Assembly (NCBI GenBank): GCA_028753945.1
Contig: JAPNXP010000017.1
Location: 124,001-188,000 of the forward strand
Direction: 5' to 3'
DNA length: 64,000 nt
Source of the DNA: Hexactinellida sp. DTS-2022
Lineage: Eukaryota; Porifera; Hexactinellida
Below, one piece after another: positions 43,318 to 55,381 of this stretch. Every line of letters begins with the position of its first letter. The first letter of the stretch is position 1. The notes under the pieces are model-generated. The model was not told the origin of the DNA. It saw nothing but the letters and a program-made list of their open reading frames with translations, and did no database searches. A program made the position numbers and the translations under genes.

Positions 43318-44434
43318 TCATATTGGGCGATGCAGATATCTTCCAACGAAATCCCTCATATCCTGCTCATTAGCTTGCGCAGGCTTTCGCTTGGTGGGCC
43401 GAGCTCCAGAAATGTACATGGCCTGCCTGAGCTCGACCAGTGCGTGCTCACTCTTGATTGCAGAGATGAACTTCCATATGTTGAGCTGATGACACCCTAC
43501 AGTCGCGTTGAAGCTGCGATGCCAGCTTCCAATGCATTCGTTGTCTGAGGTATACCGAAACACATGTCAAAGTGGTGGTTGCATCTCAACTGGGATGTAC
43601 CACCTGGGAGTGTCCGTCCGACATAGGTTCTCTCGAAGTACTCTATCAGACCGTCTGCTGCGAGCTTAGGAAGCTCCGTTGCCACCTCATCAAAGAGGTC
43701 GGGTACTTCGTGGGGAGCAGCAAACGCCAGAGCTGGCATCAGTCGGATGCTGATAGCGAGTTTTTTGTTCTGTGAGTACTCTGCCTGCATTCCTGCAGCT
43801 TGCTTCCTGCGTCACACGTTCTGCGTGAGTTGAAAGAAGCAACCTTCACCACAGCATCATGCCACGTGTGCTCAAAGCTTTTAATTGCTGCCAACTCAAA
43901 GTGCATCAGGATCTCTGCGGGGTCTGCCTTTGGAAAATGCAGCTGCACTTGTTTCCACATTCACGCGCACTTAGCCTCAGTCTTGTTGGTCTGGAGCACG
44001 AATATACTCGGCAATAGGTGACCGTCCTTCAAGCTTCATCAGGTCAGGACCTCCACTCAATGCGTGTATCACATATACATGCGTGAAGAGCAAAGGAGCT
44101 GTCTTGAAAGTTCCACCAGCCAACCAGACACTGGACAGCTACACCATCTCCAGGTTTCGCTGAGGTCCGAAGATGAGGATCACTTACACTCTGGACCCGA
44201 GTCGTATAGGAGGACATACTCGCCTTTCGACAACAGCTTGCACTCTGCCGGTACCGGTAGAGTGAGCTGCTCCAGATAGGTGGGTTGCAATGGAGCTGCT
44301 TGCTGTCGCTGTATGGTACGCCCGAGGCTGTCCATCTTGGGAGGTTTAGCAGCAGTGCCATCGGTTATTTTCTGAAGACATTCACCAACTATGTGGTGCG
44401 AGCTCTCCTGGGAGTCCCTCGATATACTCTTCAT
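43318..44434 (-). pseudogene. MULE transposase, decayed, GC-rich
   Basis: On the minus strand: LLSKGEYVLLYDSG; GGTFKTAPLLFTHVYVIHAL (the MULE ADGTFK block with its first catalytic Asp read as Gly); a damaged DFE.A segment near 43900; MPALAFAAPHEVPDLFDEV; LIEYFERTYVGRTLPGGT; TTNALEAG; and SWHRSFNATVGCHQLNIWKF. At least five frame changes break the reading. It shares RTYVGRTLPGG and the following blocks with 38160-38735. GC content is visibly higher than in the surrounding intron, suggesting later arrival than the neighbours or a different source. Confidence 0.75.
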
Positions 44435-44512
44435 GCCTACCTTACTTCACAGCAACTGCCAGCCTACTCGTCATGTGCATGGAGATGTTAATTCGTACAT
44501 TTCAGAGATGCA

Positions 44513-44560
44513 GCGGTCTGGACCGGACCGGACCGACCGGTCTCAGGTCGGTTAAAATTA
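44513..44560. repeat. GGACC-word fragment
   Basis: CAGCGGTCTGGACCGGACC and GACCGACCGGTCTCAGGTCGG look like the start of a CAG-ended, word-built MITE whose other end is missing. The following 1.7 kb to 46240 is AT-rich with no gene or transposon recognised, apart from an inverted fragment of repeat R2 near 44640-44760. Confidence 0.45.
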
Positions 44561-46998
44561 TTCGAATTTCAGCGTGATTTACAATTAATATCGAATAATT
44601 TTATCAAATCACGTTTTACAGGGTCGGTATGTGTATAATTATTGTCAGGTATTTGAGTGGAGTCGAAAGAGGGTTCACTCGATTGGGTAAGGACACAATT
44701 GGAGAATGGAATTTTTGACACATTCCTGGTACATTGCAGCGTTGCTATGGAAAAATTCTTCCAAATATGGTCATGTGATATATCAAATTATCGGAAATTC
44801 ACTTGGAAACCGAATTCAATAATAAAAAGACGATATAACTTAATTTGAACAAGTTTTTATGTGAAACAAGTCCGGCGAACACTATCGGACGTGTTAACTT
44901 TGGCGAGCTGTCATGGCCGATATAGACACTCTTTCAATTGCCTCAATATCCAAAAATGTTAGCACTTCATCAAAGTATATGCGTACAAATTTGGCGCTTT
45001 TATCAAAAAATGAACAATTGTATGGTTGTGCAGCTGCACTATTACATATTCATCTCCTTTCGCAAAGCAAATGTGTTATACCTACTGCTCTCCTCTGCTT
45101 CCCATCACTATATCCCCCCTAAGTCGAATCTCAGCATCCCGCTGAGACCTCATCAGCCCGTACTGCTTATCTGGTTGGGCCCATATATATATATATAAAG
45201 TATAATGCCATAAAATACATTAGTCAGGATGAAGATAAATTGATGTAATTTACCATGATCTATTTTATACGAATTACGGCAAAAATATTTCGAACAGGTG
45301 ACTTGCATTCTGGCAACTAGGATAAAAGTCCGACGATTGCGATATAGGCGATGTATTATTTTCTGAAATTAAGTTTACTTTCCGAAACTTTCAAACTTAT
45401 GTCAGTATTTAGTTTCAATAGATTTTGATCAGTGTAGGAACCATTTGTTGTTAGATGATTTAACTCTTTTCTTAATACATTGATGCATTATTAGGGGGTT
45501 CTGCAATTCAATATTTCAAAACTTATGTTTGGTTAAGTTATAACAATTCATTTAATTTAATTAATACATGATATTATTAATTAATTAAAAAGACCAATCA
45601 AATTAGACGCGAGTTGCACGTTGCGAGTTTTCGGTATTAGCATTCAATTAATATCAATAGATTCTACTGTCTCTATTGGTTGTCAAGTGGTCAATATGGA
45701 ATGCCTAACCGATACTGTAATTTCCGAGACTGTAATTTCATTGGTCGAGAGTAAACTCATACATTCAATAAAAAAGTTAATTGTATTGTGTCTGTCTAGC
45801 CATACATTTATAACATTCCATTGTGTCTATTTGTTATCCAATAATTCCCAATTAATACACTAGAAGTCGGGTTCCACAAAGTTGTGCAATTCCTTAGTGA
45901 TGGCTAATTGTCCATATTTGAAGTTTGTATATTGCACACGGACTAGCTCTATTATCTACAAAATTCAAATTATAATACCGGCCGATATTGGGTTATTATC
46001 TTCAAATTAATTTACTGTCCTTATTTTATCCTAAAGCTGGAGTATAGAATATAATGGGTGGCTGAGGAGGTCATAGTTCAATAAAGTTTGAATTCCCTGC
46101 TCTACAAACAATAGTGTACTGTCACGCCCTATATATTTGCTGTACAGTAGAATGTGCTAAGGTTAATCTGTGCAACGCTCATTTGGACATATGCTAGCGG
46201 CCAGCTACATAAAACAATTCCTATGCGATTTCCCGTAATACAGTGCAACCTAGTTTATCCGAGCTTCGATTAAGCGAATTCATCGATTATCCGAACACAC
46301 CGGATGTTCCCAATATTATTCCATGGGTTTGTTCAGGCATAGCCTACTCTATAAAAGGCCAGACAGTAAAAGTACCAGGGATGAATATGAAGTAGTAATT
46401 GGACTTATTCTATATTACAATATAACAATATTGTTTATAAAGTTATGTTTCCATATACAACTGAATCTGATATTATTTACCCCTTATTGAGAAACTATGA
46501 GAAACTATATCCGCGTATTTTAATCATAGTATAAATTAATGTTGTAAAATTCCGAAAAATTTGTTTTCCATGGAAATTTTCGGAAAGATTACAAATTTCA
46601 AATTATGCTTTGGAACTTTATTTGAAATTGCAAAAAAATTGTGCTACTTGAGTTAGACTGTCATGAGTTCCGCTCTATCTACTTAGACCCCCTCTCAGGC
46701 AGCTACTAACTATAGGCCCTTAGTCAGTGTATAGATAAACCACTCTTCGTATCATTAGAATAGTTGACAAACTTGATATACTGTCATGTCGCATCACAAA
46801 CATAAATAAATTTTACAGAATACACACTATTTGTGTTTAGTAGTAAATATTCGACCATTCACTTAACAAGACTATTATCTAACTTGATAACTGTATGTCT
46901 ACGATTCCCAGATCCTCGTCAATGGTCTCAGCTTCAGAATCAATTTCGTCGGTGTCCATTTCAATTGAATCCTCAACAATCTGATCAATCACCCAATC

Positions 46999-48247
46999 CT
47001 AATTTGCGTTTTCTTCTTCGAGATCATGTTTCTCCAAAACAGAGCAGAATGGTGGCATCTTGCGAGGCTTCCTAGTCTTTAGCATCAGGCTGGTGGATAC
47101 GTTGACCAGTTTTTCTAAACGTTCCTCACTCAGGCGGTTTCGCTTCTTCGATTGAATATCGGAATGGACTTTCCAATTTCGCTCGGCTGCGGCGTTAGTG
47201 CAAGGCAACTGCAGAACCCTTGTGGCAATGGGATTGAGTATTGATTTGCGACAAAAACTATTCCACCAGGTTAGGGTGTCTAACTTAGCAGCAGGAAATC
47301 CACTTGAATTCGCTGGCCCAGACGCCACTTTTGGTGTTAAATTTTGCAAACTCCATCATAACTTCTGCCTCTGATATGCCAAACTGAATGGCCAACGTGG
47401 ACAGGATATCTACTCAAGAGCTTCTTCTTCAACCGACAGTGAATCTCCCAGGTACCTCTGATCCAAAAGATTGGCGAGATAGTGAATGGGCTAAGTCGAG
47501 AAATCCTTTCGGCTAACTACTACATTTAACAAATGATTCTTCTCTATCAAAGAAATGCTGTCGGAATATTCCTGTATATGCTGAAAAGCCGACACACAAA
47601 CCCAATCTGAGAAACATCACTCTCCAGTAGCAGAATACCTTTAGCAACCGGTTGGAGCAATCGGTGAATTTTGGCTACACAGTCCCAGAACTCATCTGAA
47701 ATGACCAGCGTCTTAATACCGGTATCAATAATGCTCCGCACCTGCTTCTCCATAACAGTTGCTTCAAGTGCACTCCGGACTCGTAGGAGTCGAGCGAGAC
47801 AAAGGAACTTAGAACTCCAACGAGTGGCGACTGGAATAAATATCGCAAGCTCCTTGCCGTATTTTTCCACCCCCCACTGTCGAAAAACTGTCCGGGGGAG
47901 CTGATGATTTCGGAAGCACTTGGAGACAGCATTAGCTTGCTCTACAATATTGCGTCCTCAAATGTCTTCATAGAACCTTGCATCTTAGTTACTTTGAATT
48001 TAGAAGGGGTTGCTATTTCACTGGTTATAAAGGGTTCCTCGCCGATTTCGTCGCCAATTTCTTCTAATTGTCTCTTAGATCCCCGGAATAAGTTCTTTAC
48101 GTCCAGCGGCACAGCGGAGCACTGCAGTAGATGGTCCTTCATTTTGGTTGCGTTGTTCGTGAATCGTGCGTTTTGACAATACTGACAAGTTGCTAGTTTC
48201 TTGGTGCCATCAAGTTCCACTTTGTAATGTGCAGAGTTCCACACCAA
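46999..48247 (-). pseudogene. hAT transposase with internal deletion
   Basis: Minus strand, three segments. A BED-type zinc finger (CQYCQNARFTNNATKMKDHL) lies in 47942-48247. A middle part FIPVATRWSSKFLCLARLL is followed by LLQPVAKGILLLESD (47547-47870). The C-terminal dimerisation domain (WWNSFCRKS, RVLQLPCTNAAAERNW, KKRNRLSEERLEKLV) is at 46999-47349. The stretch that should hold the first catalytic residues between the BED finger and TRW is gone, and frame breaks lie between segments. It is GC-richer than the surroundings. It sits within the left half of the P element at 46338-52905. Confidence 0.8.
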
Positions 48248-48487
48248 ACTGATTTTTTTGACATGTGAAGAGCAAATTCATTAGCTATTCCAATTAAATT
48301 ACAAGCAGTGTAATTAATATTACATTTCTAGATATATTCTGTTTGAATTACAGGAAAAATTACGGCGCACAAATTAAATATCTTCTCTATATATTGTCTC
48401 AGAATTAATTCCGAGGAAAAATAACAAGCGCACAGTAACAACTCTGCATTATAGATATGGTTTATCTAAATTTCAAAACTAGGTATA

Positions 48488-48960
48488 TCGTGACCTACGT
48501 TATATAAGGCCTATCACCAACTTTGTGAAACTGGACCATGGATTAAAGGAAGGCTATTGATAAATAGGTTATTTAACGTTATCTAAATAACTAGTAGTGA
48601 TAAACCTCATAAATATTCTATAACTATATAGGAAAATGGTTTCAAGGTATACATAGCACCCTTCAGAATTGAGCTATGTCATCATTTGATTACGTAATCG
48701 CTATTTTTGGTGTGTATTATCGTGTTTTTATAGCCTGCTTTTAACATAGTTAGACGCGTTATAAATGTTCAAAATTGGAACATGAGGATGTATCTATTTT
48801 ATGTAAACTAGGCTAGTACTGATCTATCTGCAATAGGTAACTTCCTATTCATTGATAATACATTATATATGCCTAACTACAATAATCTTTGAGAGAATGA
48901 GTGTATTACCTCATAAGGAATTAAGTGCTAATTATTTTATTCTCTCAAAATTTTTTTGGA
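48488..48960. repeat. Fold-back family repeat, single arm
   Basis: Matches the right arm of 30692-31610 read inverted (CGTGACCTACGTTATATAAG, AACTTTGTGAAACTGGACC, GCTATGTCATCATTTG, TATAGCCTGCTTTTAACATA), then the central ACTGATCTATC(T/C)GCAAT block. It then has a short local hairpin (ATTCTCTCAAA / TTTGAGAGAAT). The second arm is not present. Confidence 0.75.
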
Positions 48961-49135
48961 AATTTCCCGAACTTACAACAGTAGCATACATACAAACACA
49001 AAATCAACAGTTACAAATTAGAGCGACACACACGATCATCTACAGTTGTCTAATGTAAATCCTGACATCCTCCCATCTTTCCGTCTTCTCTCTCTGACAT
49101 TTGGACTTGACTTCAATCTGGCTTCACTTCTGAGC

Positions 49136-49713
49136 TAAGTTGTTTAATACGTCTTTTATTGGCTGCGTATTACGTATATACGTAAAATGTAACACGTATT
49201 ATACGTATACCTTACTTATAATATCGAGCTCATGAAATTTTCTTTGAACAACTTTTGGTTTAATAGTTATTCTTTTATTGTTAATTGACTCGTAGTATAG
49301 TTTGTATAGTACAAATATGATTTTTTGCTAGATGTTGTTTTACAACAAGAATTAGAAATATTCGATTGAATTTACTTCGAAAACATCCCTGGTTGATCAT
49401 AGATTTAACGTATAATACGTACTGGTGGATAGCGTATTACGTATAATACGTATTAAACGTATTATACGCAATCAGGGTGTTATCCAGGCGTATTGAGTGC
49501 TCCTAAAGGAGCGTAATTTGGATGGATTTTAATCTAGGCGTACAAAAATCGAGTCTAGGCGTAGAATATCGAGAGATTCTCCCATAGACTTAATACAAAT
49601 GTGCAAACTAGGCGTACAAAATGAAAAATGAACGAGCTCAAACTAAATCTAGGCCCGCAGAAATTTTTGTCTGGATGAAAGCCTGTACGCAATACGCGTA
49701 TTTAACAACTTAG
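49136..49713. mobile_element. MITE, TACGTATTA words, with a nested MITE
   Basis: Ends TAAGTTGTTTAATACG and CGTATTTAACAACTTA. The 9-bp repeat CTTCTGAGC stands on both sides (49127-49135 and 49714-49722), compatible with a Mutator-type duplication. CGTATTACGTATA and TATTATACGTA words fill both subterminal regions. A hAT-type MITE (49473-49685) is inserted near the right end. Confidence 0.75.
49473..49685. mobile_element. hAT-type MITE, CTAGGCGTACAA words (copy 2)
   Basis: A 213 bp near-identical copy of 13248-13459, with ends CAGGGTGTTATCCAGGCG and TGGATGAAAGCCTG and a perfect 8-bp duplication TACGCAAT (49465-49472 and 49686-49693). Confidence 0.95.
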
Positions 49714-49839
49714 CTTCTGAGCGGACAATATCTGAAACAAACAACAATAAACAAGTCTGAACAAATATGTGAAAACTTCTTTAATTACGCTTTTCAGTTG
49801 CTCTTGAACTTACTAATGAGTTGTAATTTTTAATTTTAT

Positions 49840-52690
49840 TTCCGATAATACAATTTGCTGCAGTAAGTATAAGTTGGCGCACAATTTCCACCTACAAGTA
49901 TCGCAATTAACACATTTACATCTCCAAACATCATCGTCACCAATTTCTCCTATGAAGATTAATGTGAGTTGTATAAGAATCTCTCTAGAATTTAGATTAA
50001 CCTTCTACAAGTTTAGTCAAGAGGTTGTCATCACTTTCAATTAGAACGAATATTTTCTACAGAATAATTACATCAGAAAGAAGCGGTTCAGATGGATACT
50101 TCAGTCGACCACGATCTGTTAAATGAGGAGCTTAACTCAGAAGGAAGGTCAAGATCGAATATAAACTCTTTATCAAATGTCAAGGTATCAAGGCAGACAT
50201 GACAAGGTTGGTGATGTTTCAAGTATTTGTGAACTGCATAACCTGCGATAAAGGCTAAGGATTGAAGAATTTGTGTACTACATTCGATGGATGATAAATC
50301 GCCTATATCTTCAAGGAACTGATCTAAGATTATATAGTCATTATGATCAGGATTTATTAAAATCTTAATAGAAAAAGACTTGATGAATGTCTAAATGGAT
50401 AAGGAAGAGTCCGATTGCTGAGAAAAAATATTCAAGACAGTGGATAGCTTGAGACGACGTTCGGTTTCTAGAATTTGTAGATAAGATATATGGTAATTCG
50501 ACCCCGACATCATACGACATAGTCCAAAATGATGTTCAAGTGGATCTGTATGCAGAAAGGAAGATGGAACGTGTGAAAACCCACAATTTTTAATTAAATG
50601 GTTAGTAATTTCGGGCAGTGCAATGCATGCGTGCTTAACACTAGTAAATGTTTGTTTGCTCAATTTTCCTAGTTACCCAGGTAACGCTTCCCAAGCATCT
50701 AACCAAAATGCTAAAAGATTCAAGTATAAGAATCTTTCATCATTAAGGGTCAAAGGGTTCGAGAGGCTATCGTTTAAACGGTGTATTGATGTTGAATATT
50801 TTCCATAATGAAAGAAGGATACATATGAAGTCAGAAGTATTCTTACGATATTCAGGTTACCGAGATTTGTCTAGAATTCTTAGAGCAGCTAGTGTTAAAT
50901 CGTTAACGACCTTCAGAACCAATTTGACATTTTGTCGTTCTATAGCAGAAGGTAACAAGCTTTCATGGTAAGATGGGAGCTAGTTTAGCTAAACTTTGAC
51001 TTTCCGAGTTATAAAGAAGACATATATCTTGGAAGCAAGCTGAATGGACTTTAAGAGGATATTGGCAATAATCAACTGCAAAATTTTTCGCGATTTGGAT
51101 ATTGAAATGTTTTCTCAAAATCTTTCTGATTTAGCCAATTGTTGCGAATACTCTTCAATATATGAACAAAGTCAAACGTAAGGAATATAATTCTGTGATT
51201 GTCAACACGGTGAGGCACTTTAATCTCCATCTTATTATTGAGAGAAAACAATTTAAAGAGATTGACGTTCAACAGGTAGTTATCAGTTGCTATGACTTCA
51301 ACGCTCAAACCACACTGCTCAATATCGATAATGCAAGATTTATGATAGGAATTATTTTTTCGGCAGAGATAGATGCGCATGGTAGCAAACGAGAAATCCA
51401 AGACCACTTTTCATGAAGACTGGATACCATAACTGCGAAGACTGTTCTCGTTGGATCTTCAGGATTTAAGTTCGGGCCATAACCTTTCCACCTTTGTAAG
51501 ATATTTCAGATTTGACATGTACAGTCTAAATCGGATTATTTTGTCGAATTATTCATGAAAAGAATTGGACAAAAATAATCCGATTTCGACTGTATCTCAT
51601 CCATTTAAATAATTACATTCCTTTCCTGAGGAGTAAAGGACGAAGTTTCCTGTCTAAGAGATGCACAAAAATTATTCTCGAGACCAAAATAAGAATATAG
51701 CTTTTCCAATGTATGAACGTGTGGTAGAGATAGACAGTCTAAACCTTGAAGATATTTATAGCTAGCAGGAGATATGAGATGAGTCCTAATAGCCATTATT
51801 TGTGTAATTCATTATACCTTCGTCTGTATTTGGGATAAGTGTATTTTCTAACTGACAAATTATAAATTAAAGCTTTTCTAAGTCGGAAGAATGTATTTCA
51901 ACCCCGTCATTATGTTTTATACCAGAAATTGCCTCAATAATGTGTTCTTTGGCTCGATGTATATGGTATTCACGACTATTGTTAATATACTTAGAGGTGT
52001 ATTTCGAGGATATTTCGCAAAGAATTGATTCAATTTCTCGGATATCAGTTATTGAGTTGGCAGTAATAGAAATATTTGTCCATTCGCAACAGCATTTGCG
52101 GATAGAAAACAATTAATTTCAAGATAGGTCAACTGATATATTCGGTTCTATCAGACTGGGGAGAATAAATGTGATAAGATTATTACGGTACCATACTAAC
52201 CATTTATTAGGTAAAGAAACGAGATTCAACTTATCTTTTAGGTCCTGTAGAGTATTGATCTTGTACTTGTATGTTTCCTCTGTCTCAGTAATCAAACTCA
52301 TCTGTATGGTTTTATTCTGCAATTCCACTTCTTTTGAGTCATGACAGGCGAGTTCGCTTCGTTTTCGATGTTGTTTAATAATAAAACGGACATCCAGGCA
52401 GCAAACAAGGAATAGCGCCTTATTTCAACTTAGGCCTGTCACGAGGTACTTCTGTGAACGTTCCGTCTCCTTTGGGTACTTTATGAGTCGCTTCTATGTC
52501 TTCTTCCCTGAAATGTTTAATACACACTCGCACTACCTTCATGTCAGCAATATCAACACGACGTAGAGCCCGGATCCAAGCTTGTTTCAGTTCAGGTGGA
52601 TTTGTTGGCATTTTGAATATGGGAACTCGGTCGTCTGACTCGTAGTAGTTACTCTGGCAGCCCGGAGCTTATCAACTGTTCGGCATCTTG
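49840..52690 (-). pseudogene. P element (THAP9-like) transposase, decayed
   Basis: From the 5' end on the minus strand: a THAP zinc finger (APGCQSNYYESDDRVPIFK, WIRALRRV, VCIKHFREEDIE; 52420-52680) whose first cysteine codon is replaced by stops; a helical stretch (LKDKLNLVSLPNKWL); SPASYKYLQGLDCLSLP and VHTLEKLYSYFGLE; FDFVHILKSIRNNWLNQ (about 51135), a P hallmark; QTFTSVKHACIALPEITN; GLCRMMSGSNYHISYLQI; FIAGYAVHKYL (about 50235); and LTDRGRLKYPSEPLL (about 50100). It ends around WRCKCVNCDTC near 49880. Several stops and frame changes separate these. The gene would encode the RNase H-like, GTP-dependent P transposase; this copy cannot. Confidence 0.85.
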
Positions 52691-53413
52691 AACGTAGGAA
52701 TTAGTATCTAATAGTTAGGAATCCCAAATACTTATAATAGTAGGGTATATAATATATAATAGTATAATTATAAATATAAGCATGTGAACAATTAATGAAA
52801 CAAATATTACTAAAGATTATGGTTGGTTATAGATGCCCACTTACTACTGCATCCCTGGTACTATATTTCAACTTTACTGTCTGGCCTTTTATAGAGTAGG
52901 CTATGGTTCAGCCTTAAATTATCCGAACGTGCTCGTTGGTCCAAACTAGCCCGGCTATTCGGGGTTGCACTGTATAACCTAATTGTGTATGGGGCGTTTG
53001 AACGTTAAGTAACGTTTCAAAGGGGATAAGGATTATCAAAGTGGCAGACTATCTTTTTTGAAACAGCAAAAAGCGTGATTAGAGAGGGGGGGATATATAC
53101 TTTTCGCTAACTTTTCGTTATATAACGTTTGAACGACTCCGATATCGGTCACCTGTACTAACGAAAAAATTTTGCGCGCCTAAATTTAGTTTGAGCTCAT
53201 CCACACGTCTAATATACTCAATTTTCATTATGTCTATGAGAATATCTCTCGATTTTCGCACACCTAGAATAGTTTTCCTTCAAATACTTGACTTGAATTA
53301 AACCATGGCCGTTATTATCAGGTAATTACAACCAGCTTTTCATTTAATTAAGGCATACTTAAATGCACACAAGGGCCTCAGGCCCGACTGCAAGTTGTGA
53401 CAACGAGTAGCTT

Positions 53414-53850
53414 GTATTATTATAACTCGATTGTTGTGTGTTTGTTTTTTATGTTTGTCCGGATTTTATTTAAGTGATGAGGGAATACCACATTTATAAT
53501 CGAGGTAGAGACTATCTACTAATTCTAATTATAGTAAACAAGTATGCTGATTTAGAATTTCGTATTTGAAATTTTTTAATATTAATATTTATTGTTGTTA
53601 GTATTTGCAACAAAGGTAAACAAATTTATGAAAAATGAACCTATAGGCTAGCTTCCCAAGGGTATCATTGTTAAACAAGTATGCTGATTGCCAATTTAAA
53701 GTCTACATTTTCTGATGTGAACATTTATTTTTGCAGCCATAATATAGCGTCAATCGTGATAATTCTAAAAGAATGATTAAAATAATCCATATTCACATAT
53801 TTGAAACTTCATTATAAAGTTATAATATTATATGTTGATCCTTGATATAC
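53414..53850 (+). mobile_element. Helitron-like 5' end
   Basis: TATTATTATAACTCGATTG followed by TTGTGTGTTTG and GTTTGTCCGGA, then GAATACCACATTTATAATCG and AGGTAGAGACTA, follows the 5' part of 26351-26696. The 3' hairpin end is not seen before the MITE at 53853. Confidence 0.5.
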
Positions 53851-53852
53851 AT

Positions 53853-54294
53853 CAGGGGTTTTCAACCTTTTGTACCATGCGACCCCTTTTACAGATGTGG
53901 AAATGCTCGCGACCCCCCACAATGTTAATGTAAAGTTTTTATTCATGTGTAATAAGTATTCCTATTGTTTAATTAAATCGATGCACCTCAAGTTTCAAGC
54001 ATATTCTGGCAATTATGAAATAACTACAATACTATATGATTAAAAATTATCGCGAATGCCCTCAAAGCTCATTGATTAAATATTGCGTGTACATTACACA
54101 TGCGCACTGCACTTTTAAGTACATGCACAATGTCCACACAATATAAGCATTTAATTTTAGATAATTTTGATAAGTTTTGACATATATCTCGGTGAATTTC
54201 AACGATTTTATGTAAATTTCTCGGAACTTTACGCGACCCCCCTATAAAGCCTTCGCGACCCCTTGGGGTCGCGCCCCCAAGTTGAAAACCCATG
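53853..54294. mobile_element. hAT-type MITE, GCGACCCC words
   Basis: A 442 bp element starting CAGGGGTTTTCAACCTTTTG and ending CAAGTTGAAAACCCATG. GCGACCCC and GGGTCGCG words lie near both ends. Flanks begin ATATAC on both sides; the right copy was then split by the Tc1-like element at 54300. Confidence 0.75.
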
Positions 54295-54299
54295 ATATA

Positions 54300-54863
54300 C
54301 ACTAACCAGCCAAATGTATTTGAACAATAGGAATTTCAATGCACACACAATACTCGTCTGGTAACTTATTAACGGCTATCTGAACTAATCTGAAATGACT
54401 ATAAATATCTTATTATAGATATACATTACAAAATATTGCGATTTCAATTAAATTGAGAAAATATCCATGAAGTGGCACAAGTTTTTCAGCCACGTGCCAC
54501 TTGTGGCATAAGTGGCACAAATGGAAATGTGGCTGTATCACAGTAGAAAATATTCGGATTGATTTGAAATAATGTACTTAGAGTAAGTTAACCATGTGAA
54601 ATACAAATCCGCTATCAGAATTAATTAATTAACATTGCATCTTAATGATCACAAATTAATTATTTAATTAGTTAATTATATATTTAATGAGTTTAACGCC
54701 TCCATAAAAATTTAAATTCGAAAATTTTGCTGATTTATTATACTTTACATATCGTTTCATGTTAACAGCCATTTTATAGCATCTACTAATGTTATTATGC
54801 TGGTATAACCTCAAATGTATGAATTCATATTATTGATGTTCAAATACTTTTGGCCGGTTAGTG
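54300..54863. mobile_element. Tc1/mariner-like non-autonomous element
   Basis: A 564 bp element bounded by TA. Ends CACTAACCAGCCAAATG and TTTGGCCGGTTAGTG; the match extends to TATTTGAACA/TGTTCAAATA. A GTGGCAC/GTGCCAC palindromic cluster lies at 54473-54520. No transposase frame. A diverged relative spans 56089-57484. Confidence 0.8.
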
Positions 54864-54865
54864 TA

Positions 54866-55042
54866 CAGTAAACTATCGTTATAACGAAGTCCTTGAAACC
54901 TGTAAATTCCTTCGTTATATCCGGATATTCGTTAGAAGTTGATACTGTGTAATTAAAATTCATTTACTGCTCTTGGGGAAATCCCAATTTCGTTATAAGC
55001 GTCTTTCATAATATCCGACTTCGTAATTACGGGAGTTCACTG
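54866..55042. mobile_element. pogo-type MITE
   Basis: A 177 bp element with ends CAGTAAACTATCGTTATAAC and TTACGGGAGTTCACTG, TA on both sides; the left TA is shared with the neighbouring Tc1-like element. TTCGTTATA words recur inside. Confidence 0.8.
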
Positions 55043-55046
55043 TACT

Positions 55047-55381
55047 CAGTGGCGTATCCAAGGTGGATCTTTCTTTTTATTCACCTTAAGTAGTGGGCAT
55101 TAATTCCTAAGTCAACACTTGAAATGACATGAATGTAAAATTTATGACGAAGTTGAAAGGTTAATTAATGTGATCTATTCGAGTTAGGATCCGTTATTTA
55201 AATTGTCAACTATGTAATTGATACTTCAGCTTGGATTGTTGAAATAATTATACCATGGACCAAGGATTGTTTTGGAAATAGGGGGGAGGGGAGGGCAGAA
55301 TGAGACAACCCTGTGCACCACCCCGATGAGCCCATGCACCACCGACGCAGCACCACAAGTCTGGAACTGGCTACGCCACTG
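55047..55381. mobile_element. hAT-type MITE
   Basis: A 335 bp element starting CAGTGGCGTATCCAAGG and ending CTGGCTACGCCACTG. The right subterminal region has GCACCACC and GGGGAGGGG words. Flanks do not match as a duplication, because the left side is the earlier pogo/Tc1-like stack. Confidence 0.7.

Larger units (their letters stand above)
46338..52905 (-). mobile_element. P element, 6.6 kb, with nested transposons
   Basis: Inverted ends CATAGCCTACTCTATAAAAG and TTTTATAGAGTAGGCTATG continue inward through GGCCAGACAGTAAA / TTTACTGTCTGGCC and a GTACCAGGGATG block. They share CATAGCCTACT and ACCAGGGAT with the P element at 17724-20733. GTTCAG is common to both flanks (a 6-of-8 target duplication). 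The P-type gene (49840-52690, minus strand) starts about 215 bp from the right end, as expected. The left half holds a broken hAT gene, a fold-back repeat and two MITEs. Confidence 0.8.
46241..52972. mobile_element. pogo-type MITE split by a P element
   Basis: The left part (46241-46337) begins CAGTGCAACCTAGTTTATCC after TA. The right part (52906-52972) ends CTATTCGGGGTTGCACTG before TA. The two terminal sequences are inverse. CCGAA(C/G) words recur. Without the insert it would be about 165 bp. Confidence 0.75.

Noticed and set aside
54069-54302. Minus-strand frame MYIMGFQLGGATPRGREG
   Set aside because: It overlaps the GCGACCCC-word MITE at 53853-54294 and has no coding features.
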